Shown in pieces: positions 1 to 6,008 of a DNA stretch of 7,163 bases. Made by a program: the position numbers and the translations under genes. This stretch comes from Spirochaetota bacterium. Its GTDB lineage: Bacteria; Spirochaetota; B62-G9. The stretch is taken from assembly GCA_026990615.1 (NCBI GenBank), contig JALXDB010000146.1:1-7163 (forward strand). Direction: 5' to 3'. Below the pieces are notes generated by a model, which was given only the letters and a program-made list of their open reading frames with translations, ran no database searches and was not told the DNA's origin. Positions within the stretch are counted from its first letter, which is position 1; each line of letters opens with the position of its first letter.

Positions 1-184
1 AATAAGAGGACAAAAATACGAAGATTGTATTATATTTACAGCAATGAACGCGGCTCCTATTTTCTACATAAACAGAAAAACAAAAGATCTGCGTGAGGGA
101 TATGAGCTGGCTCTTGATCTTCTATATTCTGGAAGGGTATGGGATAAATACAGTGAATGGCAGGAAGAATCTGCAAATAACTGA
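1..184 (+). CDS. C-terminal end of a TrpD-like (anthranilate phosphoribosyltransferase family) protein, partial
   Basis: Only the last 60 residues are present, read from base 2 and ending at TGA 182-184; the start lies outside the window. The visible part has the C-terminal signature of glycosyltransferase family 3/TrpD: an R-G-Q-K segment followed by NAAPIFYI, then DLREGYELALDLLYSG. In TrpD enzymes the matching region reads roughly N-A-A-x-x-L, then a D/S-L-x-E-G-x-x-x-A helix and a final S-G. TrpD transfers phosphoribosyl from PRPP to anthranilate in tryptophan synthesis, but the PRPP- and anthranilate-binding parts are not visible. A TrpD paralogue of other specificity is therefore equally possible, and no symbol is given. 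No hairpin terminator follows the stop, and serC starts 146 nt downstream on the same strand. Confidence 0.68.
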   Translation, partial: IRGQKYEDCIIFTAMNAAPIFYINRKTKDLREGYELALDLLYSGRVWDKYSEWQEESANN

Positions 185-214
185 TTGTAAATACTTATAC
201 ATTTAGATTATGCT

Positions 215-235
215 ATTACGAATTACGTATTACAT
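215..235. repeat. Three tandem 7-bp repeats (ATTACGA / ATTACGT / ATTACAT)
   Basis: Three consecutive heptamers begin with ATTAC in the gap upstream of serC. They differ only in the last two bases. The array could be a fragment of an intergenic repeat family or chance in AT-rich DNA; nothing shows a function. The remainder of the 185-330 gap is AT-rich. It contains only a weak promoter-like pair (TTGTAA at 185-190 and TATGCT at 209-214, 18-nt spacer). Confidence 0.45.
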
Positions 236-330
236 GTTATATTTATTTTTTTATCATTAATAGTTAAGTTTTCCGCCAAAACAAACTATGTATTAATTGC
301 AAAATTCCTCAATTAAGAAAGGAGATTAAT

Positions 331-1419
331 ATGAAAAGGGTACTAAACTTTTACCCTGGACCTGCCGCACTGCCTGTTGAGGTCCTGGAGGAAGCCAGGG
401 ATGAAATGCTAGATTGGAACAATACCGGCATGTCAGTAATGGAAATAAGCCACAGATCAAAAGAATATGAAGAAATTCACAATGGAACTCAGGAGCTTCT
501 CAAAAAGCTGTTCAATATGCCGGACAATTTCAAGGTTCTTTTGCTACAGGGTGGGGCCTCTCTGCAGTTCGCAATGGTTCCAATGAACCTTCTCAAAGAG
601 GGAGAAACAGCTGACTACATCGTTACAGGAAGGTTCTCCAACAATGCATATAAAAACGCTAAAAAGATTGCCAATGTGAACCTTGCAGCATCGACTGAGG
701 AGGATGGAAAGTACTTTCGAATTCCGAAGCTGGAAGAGATAAAGGTAAGCAAAGAAGCCAGGTATGTTCATCTGACATCAAATAATACAATTTTCGGGAC
801 CCAGTGGAAGAGTTTTCCAGATTATTCGCCTGTTCCCCTGGTTGCAGATATGTCCAGCGATATACTTTCGAGAAAAATCGATTTCAAGCCGTTTGGTCTG
901 ATATACGCCGGAGCCCAGAAGAACCTCGGGCCCGCCGGAGTAACTGTTGTAATAATAAGAGAAGACCTCATAGAGAATTCGAGAGACGATCTTCCCGATA
1001 TGCTCAGCTATAAAACCCTGGCCGGCAAAAACTCCCTCTTCAATACTCCATCATGCTTTGGAATATATATGATGCATAAAGTTCTCAAATGGGTTGACAG
1101 CAAGGGAGGCCTTGACTTTATAGAAAAGCAGAATGAGGAAAAAGCTAATATAATATACGGATTGATTGATAAATACCCTGAATTCTTCGTAAGCAAAGTC
1201 GAAAAGGAATCGAGGTCTTATATGAATGTGTCCTTCAGGTTACCCGATGAAGAACTTGAAAAGAAATTTCTGGAAGAAGCCCAGAACAATGGAATAATTG
1301 GACTCAAAGGCCACAGGTCTGTTGGAGGAATAAGAATATCGATGTACAACGCAAACGGGGTAAAAGAGGTAAAAATCCTTGCCGAGTTTATGGAAGATTT
1401 CTACAAAAAAAATGGTTAA
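331..1419 (+). CDS. serC: Phosphoserine aminotransferase
   Basis: This is a full-length 362-residue cytosolic PLP enzyme (class V aminotransferase fold), the usual size for SerC. It transfers the amino group of glutamate to 3-phosphohydroxypyruvate to give O-phosphoserine in serine biosynthesis. In many bacteria it also acts on the 4-carbon analogue in the PLP pathway. Visible family signatures are NFYPGPAALP at residues 6-15, MEISHRSKEY at 37-46, the cofactor loop LLQGGASLQF at 71-80, NNTIFGTQW at 151-159, VADMSSDILSR at 171-181, the Schiff-base lysine K197 in IYAGAQKNLGPAG, and the phosphate-binding GHRSVGGIRISMYNA at 327-341. AAAGGAG at 318-324 sits 6 nt before the ATG and fixes the start. 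A strong terminator follows, so the transcript probably ends after serC. The usual partner serA is not adjacent. Confidence 0.97.
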   Translation: MKRVLNFYPGPAALPVEVLEEARDEMLDWNNTGMSVMEISHRSKEYEEIHNGTQELLKKLFNMPDNFKVLLLQGGASLQFAMVPMNLLKEGETADYIVTGRFSNNAYKNAKKIANVNLAASTEEDGKYFRIPKLEEIKVSKEARYVHLTSNNTIFGTQWKSFPDYSPVPLVADMSSDILSRKIDFKPFGLIYAGAQKNLGPAGVTVVIIREDLIENSRDDLPDMLSYKTLAGKNSLFNTPSCFGIYMMHKVLKWVDSKGGLDFIEKQNEEKANIIYGLIDKYPEFFVSKVEKESRSYMNVSFRLPDEELEKKFLEEAQNNGIIGLKGHRSVGGIRISMYNANGVKEVKILAEFMEDFYKKNG

Positions 1420-1438
1420 CAATTTAATAAATACATAG

Positions 1439-1466
1439 AAGCCGGGCTTTAAAGTCCGGCTTTTTT
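1439..1466 (+). terminator. Rho-independent terminator of serC
   Basis: The inverted repeat AAGCCGGGCT / AGTCCGGCTT forms a stem of about 10 bp, including one G-U pair, with a TTAA loop. A run of six T residues (1461-1466) follows at once. It begins 20 nt after the serC stop. There is no matching T-run for the minus strand, so it should act only on plus-strand transcripts and separate serC from the transporter gene. Confidence 0.92.
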
Positions 1467-1504
1467 ATTGTTATCTGATACTCACCGGCATTAACATAAA
1501 CCAT

Positions 1505-2848
1505 ATGAAACAAGGTCAAAATAAAAAGATGCTTGTATACGAAATTATACGCCTTGCCTTTCCTTCTATCTTGAGCATGCTTTCCATAACAATTCAAAAT
1601 TTTATCGACACTGCCTTCATTAGCCATCTCGGGAAAGCCGAGGTTGCAGCTGTAGGGCTAATAACCTGGTATATATGGACAATTCTTTCATTTTTCAGAG
1701 GCCTAACATCAATAACAAACACTTTTATTGCGAGATACCTGGGCAGCAATAGACGACGGGCAATTGGAATTGTGGGATGGCACTTTATCTTTATTGCAGC
1801 AGCAGCCGGATTCCTGTACTATGCGATCGGATTATTCACTCCATCAATACTTGGAATGATAAACCCTCCTGAAGAAACCTATCCCATAGCCATTGATTAT
1901 ACAAGAATACGTTTTTTTGAAGCTTTTTTTATAATTATTCTATTTGTGTTCGACGATTTTTTCAAAGGGATAAAAAAACCTGAAATATCCATGCTGATCA
2001 TAGCTTTTATCTCGGTGCAAAATATAATCCTCGATTATCTTTTAATATTCGGAAGATTCGGTTTTCCAGCACTCGGAGTGAAAGGGGCTGCACTGGCAAC
2101 CGTAATTTCTGAATTCACAGGATTTTTGATTTTTCTCTACATCTACCTGTTCGGTAGATCTACAAAAGGTATAAGTACCAGGCTCATTCCACATCTTTCC
2201 TTAAGTATGATCAAAAAGATATTTAAAATAGGACTTCCCGCGGGAGCCCAGAATATCCTGGATGTGGGAAGCTTCCTAATCTTTGGAATAATAGTAACCA
2301 AGATGGGAACAGAGGCAATGGCCATAAACCAGATTGTTATTCAGATACTATCAATCACCTTTATGATAGGAGTCGGGTTCAGCAAGGCAGCAACAACCCT
2401 TACCAGTGCCTTTCTGGGTGAAAAAAATCCTTTTCTGGCAAGGAAAAGCGTGCATATATCCACACTGCTGGCGATGGGAATAATGATTCCTGTCGCAATA
2501 ACCTTCGTTGTAACTCCCGATATATATCTCAAGATCTTCACAAATGACCCTGAGCTGATAGAAATAGGAAGGAAAGTCCTTCTAATCTCGGCGCTGTACG
2601 AGGCATTTGATGCAGTTGGTCTCGTCTATTCCGGGGGACTTATGGGAGCGGGAGACACAAGATTTATCATGTGGATTATATTGATCTCGGCCTGGGGCTT
2701 GTTTCTTCCATTCACCTATATATTTGGTATTACCTTAAACCTCGGTATAATAGGGGCATGGATATCTATGGCACTCTATATATTCGTTTTCGGTGTTGCT
2801 ATTCTGATAAGGTTTCTTGGTAGAAAATGGGAAACCATTATGATTTAA
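1505..2848 (+). CDS. MATE-family multidrug/cation antiporter
   Basis: This 447-residue integral membrane protein has about 12 hydrophobic segments in two halves, the expected size and topology for MATE (NorM/DinF-type) exporters. Such proteins expel organic cations or other compounds using a Na+ or H+ gradient; the substrate cannot be read from sequence. Family marks are IQNFIDTAFISHLG in helix 1 (about 30-43), NIILDYLLIFGRFGFPALG (173-191) followed by VKGAALATV, the start of the second half at KIGLPAGAQN (241-250), and SGGLMGAGDTRF (376-387). The equivalent loop in the first half, FFKGIKKPEISM (152-163), has lost the usual G-D-T. ATG 1505 has no Shine-Dalgarno sequence. Met9 (ATG 1529), behind a weak AAGGT, is an alternative start that still leaves a complete first helix. 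The gene stands alone between a terminator and a convergent gene. Confidence 0.93.
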   Translation: MKQGQNKKMLVYEIIRLAFPSILSMLSITIQNFIDTAFISHLGKAEVAAVGLITWYIWTILSFFRGLTSITNTFIARYLGSNRRRAIGIVGWHFIFIAAAAGFLYYAIGLFTPSILGMINPPEETYPIAIDYTRIRFFEAFFIIILFVFDDFFKGIKKPEISMLIIAFISVQNIILDYLLIFGRFGFPALGVKGAALATVISEFTGFLIFLYIYLFGRSTKGISTRLIPHLSLSMIKKIFKIGLPAGAQNILDVGSFLIFGIIVTKMGTEAMAINQIVIQILSITFMIGVGFSKAATTLTSAFLGEKNPFLARKSVHISTLLAMGIMIPVAITFVVTPDIYLKIFTNDPELIEIGRKVLLISALYEAFDAVGLVYSGGLMGAGDTRFIMWIILISAWGLFLPFTYIFGITLNLGIIGAWISMALYIFVFGVAILIRFLGRKWETIMI

Positions 2849-3477
2849 TTTTTCTTTTGCTTCAACTCCAGATATTGAATTATCTGTTCGGTTGTTAGAT
2901 AACCCTTTTCAATAAGAATCTTTAAAATAGAAATATTGGGTTCTTTTTTTCTCCTCTCCCTGTACTCCTGTATGCACCTGGCAAGCTGCTCACTGCTTAT
3001 AAATCCAAAATCTACAAGCTCATGTTCCAGTTCAACATCCTCTTTACGCTCCGGTTTTTTACCCTGGAGCTTCCTCAACTGGTCCCTCAATTCCTCTATC
3101 TCCTGTTCGAGTCTCGAAACATATTTTGTTGTATTGGCAAGCCTGTTAACGAGTATTTTTAACAATTGTATTCCAAACTCGGGCTTCTTCAATATGGTAT
3201 CGTACAAATAATCCCCGGGAATAACAATAAACTCTGAATCCTCTACCGCCTCTACAGTTGCAGTTCTTTTCAGTCCCAGAAAATACGCCATTTCACCTAT
3301 AATTGTATTTGGTGTATTTATCAGTCCAACAAGCTGTCCATCCACGCTGACAGTAACCGCTCCTTTTTTCAACACATAAATATCGGTACCGCTTTCACCC
3401 TGCGAAAATATCTTGGTCCCTGCCCTGTAAAAACTGTACTTAAACAACTTTTCATCGGGAATAGATACCTTATCCAT
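2845..3477 (-). CDS. Cyclic-nucleotide-binding protein with coiled coil and GspE_N-like C-terminal domain
   Basis: This is a 210-residue soluble protein. Residues about 10-115 form a CRP-type cNMP-binding beta-roll: FSQGESGTDIYVLKKGAVTV (24-43), then the phosphate-binding cassette IIGEMAYFLGLKRTATVEA (59-77), which keeps the conserved G61-E62 and R71-T72. Cyclic nucleotide binding is therefore plausible. Residues about 118-140 are charged and heptad-like (LEQEIEELRDQLRKL), probably a coiled coil for dimerisation. Instead of a helix-turn-helix, the C-terminus (about 150-208) carries two short helical repeats, FGFISSEQLARCIQEY and ILKILIEKGYLTTEQIIQYL. These resemble the G-x-I-T-x-x-Q-L repeats of the GspE/PilB N-terminal domain. 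It is thus probably a signalling or scaffold protein and not a transcription factor. GAGGTG lies about 5 nt before the ATG. Its stop codon overlaps that of the MATE gene. Confidence 0.85.
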   Translation of the reverse strand: MDKVSIPDEKLFKYSFYRAGTKIFSQGESGTDIYVLKKGAVTVSVDGQLVGLINTPNTIIGEMAYFLGLKRTATVEAVEDSEFIVIPGDYLYDTILKKPEFGIQLLKILVNRLANTTKYVSRLEQEIEELRDQLRKLQGKKPERKEDVELEHELVDFGFISSEQLARCIQEYRERRKKEPNISILKILIEKGYLTTEQIIQYLELKQKKN

Positions 3478-3528
3478 AATTCACCTCGTCGATATGCTTA
3501 TTAACAATTTCGACATCTTAATGTTTTC

Positions 3529-3544
3529 TATAATATATATTATA
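3529..3544. promoter_or_regulatory. Symmetric AT-rich core of the divergent promoter region (TATAATATATATTATA)
   Basis: This perfect 16-bp palindrome lies in the 118-nt region between two divergent genes. It contains an exact TATAAT hexamer reading outward on each strand (3529-3534 on plus, 3539-3544 on minus), so it could supply -10 elements in both directions. A TCGACA at 3510-3515, one mismatch from the -35 consensus, lies 18 nt before TATATA at 3534-3539 on the plus strand. I see no good -35 for the minus strand. The region is so AT-rich that chance matches are likely, so the exact promoter is uncertain. Confidence 0.45.
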
Positions 3545-3572
3545 TTATATTTGATTATCATTTTCATACTTT

Positions 3573-3579
3573 AAGGAGA
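3573..3579 (+). promoter_or_regulatory. Ribosome binding site AAGGAGA with unusually long spacer
   Basis: This strong Shine-Dalgarno sequence is the only one upstream of the GIY-YIG gene, but it lies 16 nt from the ATG at 3596. An in-frame TAA at 3587-3589 is followed by two ATA codons (3590 and 3593) before the ATG. No canonical ATG, GTG or TTG start therefore lies closer in this frame. ATG 3596 remains the best choice. Confidence 0.6.
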
Positions 3580-3595
3580 TTTTTTATAAATAATA

Positions 3596-4972
3596 ATGAA
3601 ATCTATAACGGATACTATCTACGACGAATTGATAAACAGTGAAGAGGGGTTGAGCAGTGTCGAAATCGTAAAAAGATTCATGAAGATAGAAAATATTTCC
3701 CATGATATGGCTGAAAAAATAGTTTCTCCAATTTTAAAAAGCGATAGCAGGTTTGTTCTCGGAGAGTATGGAAATTGGAAGGCCATATCCCGGATAACAG
3801 TTGAAAGGTTACCGTTAAATGAGATAAACTACGTTATATTTTACATTCACAGAAATCTGCCCGAGTCTTTAAATATAGATAAAAAAAATATCAGCGATCC
3901 CTATGTAATGGAGGGTTTGTCCTTCATCTCATATAAATCCGGTTATACCCGGATAATCGAGGATATAGACCAGGTTGTAAATGAGATTAACAGTTCTGTT
4001 TTCATACCCTACGATAGATCAAGCCTGTACGGTTTCAGAAAGTTGTATAAAAAATATAGGGCATTACCCCCGGAGATCACAACACTTTCCATCAGGGAAG
4101 TTATAAAAGCGCTGTATCCTGACAGGAAATTAAAAACATGGGAGGACCTTGTAAAAGAATTTTCCATTGTTCATTATGACTCCTCAATGCCGTATTCTAA
4201 AACAAAAACAGCAGTCCAGGTTCTCGAACATATAATATCGGATGCACAAAAAAGAAATATCAATACTCTGGAAGATTTAATTCTTGAGATAAATAAAAAC
4301 AAAAAGGATATAGATTTTAAGAAGTTCTCATTCGATAGAGATTTTATTGCAAATCTTCCCGAACTGCCAGGCGTTTATATCTTCAAAGATAGAGAGAACA
4401 GAGTAATATATGTTGGAAAAACCCTCAACTTAAGGAGGAGAATAAACTCATACTTCTGGAATACAGGAGAAAGCGAACAAAAGATAGAGGGTATATTAAA
4501 AAATCTCCACTCAATAGCCATTAAAATTACAGGATCAGAGTTAGAAGCTATAATCGATGAATATAATCTAATAAAAAAATACAACCCAGAATTCAATACA
4601 CGGATTGCTATACCCGAAAGAATCATAGAATCAACAAACAGGATAGTTGTTCTCCCATCAGCAGAGGAAAACAGATTGGTTCTGCTCTTTGTTTCCAACG
4701 GTCTTCCGCTTATAAAATACAGCCTTGAATGTGGCAATCATGAAGCGTCGAAAGGGTTAAAAGATTTGCTGACCAGAGTTATAAAAGCGGAGGGTTATGC
4801 TTTTGATCCGGCTAAAATACTGGTTTTGTCATACCTGAAAAGATACGAGGATAATTTGAACATCGTGGAAATTGACGAATACGGAAACATTGAAAAAGTA
4901 ATAGATGTACTGAAACAGCACTGCAATGAAATTTCAAACATTAGCACAGAAAAAAGAAAATACCTCGCATAA
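3596..4972 (+). CDS. GIY-YIG nuclease of DnaQ-UvrC-fusion layout, with degenerate exonuclease region
   Basis: This is a 458-residue protein. Residues about 5-65 look like a winged helix (IYDELINSEEGLSSVEIVKR, then SDSRFVLGEYGNWKAI). Residues about 75-230 align by eye with a DnaQ/DEDDh exonuclease: VIFYIHRNLPE at Exo I, VFIPYDRSSLYGF at Exo II, and the TLSIREVIKALYP and TWEDLVKEFSI helices before Exo III at about 197-210. The typical linker NINTLEDLI ends this region. The catalytic acids are replaced (Y83, H85, L144, K202 in my alignment). Residues about 254-338 form a UvrC-type GIY-YIG endonuclease domain with its active site intact: PGVYIF (258-263), VIYVGKT (270-276), LRRRINSYF (279-287) and catalytic E322 in EYNLIKKYNPEFN. 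The last 120 residues fit the extension of such fusions. It is not UvrC itself, since no UvrB-binding or HhH region is seen. Likely role: structure-specific DNA cleavage in repair. It is the first gene of an operon with the gene 12 nt downstream. Confidence 0.85.
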   Translation: MKSITDTIYDELINSEEGLSSVEIVKRFMKIENISHDMAEKIVSPILKSDSRFVLGEYGNWKAISRITVERLPLNEINYVIFYIHRNLPESLNIDKKNISDPYVMEGLSFISYKSGYTRIIEDIDQVVNEINSSVFIPYDRSSLYGFRKLYKKYRALPPEITTLSIREVIKALYPDRKLKTWEDLVKEFSIVHYDSSMPYSKTKTAVQVLEHIISDAQKRNINTLEDLILEINKNKKDIDFKKFSFDRDFIANLPELPGVYIFKDRENRVIYVGKTLNLRRRINSYFWNTGESEQKIEGILKNLHSIAIKITGSELEAIIDEYNLIKKYNPEFNTRIAIPERIIESTNRIVVLPSAEENRLVLLFVSNGLPLIKYSLECGNHEASKGLKDLLTRVIKAEGYAFDPAKILVLSYLKRYEDNLNIVEIDEYGNIEKVIDVLKQHCNEISNISTEKRKYLA

Positions 4973-4977
4973 GGCGG
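4971..4977 (+). promoter_or_regulatory. Ribosome binding site AAGGCGG overlapping the upstream stop codon
   Basis: This Shine-Dalgarno-like sequence begins inside the TAA (4970-4972) of the GIY-YIG gene and lies 7 nt before ATG 4985. The arrangement supports this start and suggests translational coupling of the two genes. Confidence 0.65.
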
Positions 4978-4984
4978 CTTTACA

Positions 4985-5998
4985 ATGACCGAAAAGAGCT
5001 TAGACACAAATTTAATAGAGCTTATAGTTAATAACCCGGCAGAAGCTGTGAAGAAGATTATAAACTCGGGTGACGTTAAAAGTATCATTGAATCACTCTG
5101 GAACCTTACTGAAGAAGAAATCAGCAATAAAGCTAAGGTAAAGGCGATCAAGAAAACCCTCTACCTCTTAAAATCCAGGGGAGTCGATGTAGATGCGTAT
5201 AAAAATAGAGTTACAGAGGGATCAAAAAAAGAACAAAAAGAGACCCAACCAGAGGTTTTTAAATCATTTCTATTTATTCCCGATTCATACATGAACTCGA
5301 GGGGATTGATTACCGTGTACATCAACAGCGCCGCCGCCTACGAAATCATAGACATCATATACAACTTTGAACAGGGCATCAAGAGCGTTCAGAAGGCAAA
5401 AACAAGCAAAAGATCAATCGAAAAAATAGTAGAAAACTACCCAGAATCTATAGAGGTACCGGCAAACTTTTTATTCTACAGATTGAACAGGGTTATAAAC
5501 CCAACATCTAAAGAGGACAGGGGCAGAAACAAACTACCACATGAAATGATACACCTGATAGACAACGCCAGACCAGAAGAACATCCAGTACTCAACCGCT
5601 ACAAAGGTATTGTTACAGGTCTGATAACCGCTGAAGAGACAGAGATACTGTTTGGTAGAAGTGAAATTTCCAGATTTACCCTGCCCGAAGATGAGGTGCA
5701 GGTTTATAAAAAAGAGATCGAGTTCGCAAAAAGCAGTCTTCTAGTCGTAAATAATAAAACCCCAGAGGAAAGAATAAACGATGCGGTTGGCAGATTCATA
5801 AAAAACTACTTCACCAGGGAGAGGCTGTACTCATACAGAGAGCTACTTCTGGACATAGCCCTGTATTTTGATAAAATCGGAGAGCAGGTTCTTGCAAAAA
5901 GATTGATATTTCATGCAGAAAATTTGATAATTCCAAACTTCAATATCTCCCAGCACCCGCTTATCCAGATGCTTGTTTATAAAAGCCTGCTGGTATAA
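4985..5998 (+). CDS. Conserved-looking hypothetical protein, operon partner of the GIY-YIG nuclease
   Basis: I do not recognise this 337-residue protein firmly. It has no signal peptide or membrane segment and is probably cytosolic. Residues 1-70 are helical: a short repeat-like stretch (NNPAEAVKKIINSGDVKSII), then KAIKKTLYLLKSRGVDVDAY (53-72). The latter recalls the basic helix ending in R-G-V found in HEAT-like hypothetical proteins of anaerobic bacteria; this is my inference. A charged, low-complexity linker (about 73-90) leads to a mixed alpha/beta region, FLFIPDSYMNSRGLITVYIN (95-114). The rest is mostly helical and ends in an amphipathic segment, YRELLLDIALYFDKIGEQVL (284-303). An H-E-M-I-H sequence at 186-190 matches the HExxH zinc-peptidase pattern but is preceded by proline and may be chance. 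The 12-nt gap and the overlapping RBS tie it to the nuclease gene, so a role in the same DNA-processing pathway is possible. Confidence 0.8.
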   Translation: MTEKSLDTNLIELIVNNPAEAVKKIINSGDVKSIIESLWNLTEEEISNKAKVKAIKKTLYLLKSRGVDVDAYKNRVTEGSKKEQKETQPEVFKSFLFIPDSYMNSRGLITVYINSAAAYEIIDIIYNFEQGIKSVQKAKTSKRSIEKIVENYPESIEVPANFLFYRLNRVINPTSKEDRGRNKLPHEMIHLIDNARPEEHPVLNRYKGIVTGLITAEETEILFGRSEISRFTLPEDEVQVYKKEIEFAKSSLLVVNNKTPEERINDAVGRFIKNYFTRERLYSYRELLLDIALYFDKIGEQVLAKRLIFHAENLIIPNFNISQHPLIQMLVYKSLLV

Positions 5999-6008
5999 AA
6001 CTTATTAT

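Noticed and set aside
4375..4737. Open frame of 120 codons on the minus strand
   Set aside because: It is antisense to the GIY-YIG domain, whose motifs are clear on the plus strand; no support for a separate gene.
3596..4972. Calling the GIY-YIG gene uvrC
   Set aside because: The GIY-YIG domain is not at the N-terminus, and no UVR motif or helix-hairpin-helix pair is seen; the layout fits DnaQ-UvrC fusion proteins instead.
4795..5151. Open frame of 118 codons on the minus strand across the junction of the two operon genes
   Set aside because: It lies antisense to two well-supported genes, has no Shine-Dalgarno sequence or recognisable protein features, and its composition is that expected of a shadow of AT-rich coding DNA.
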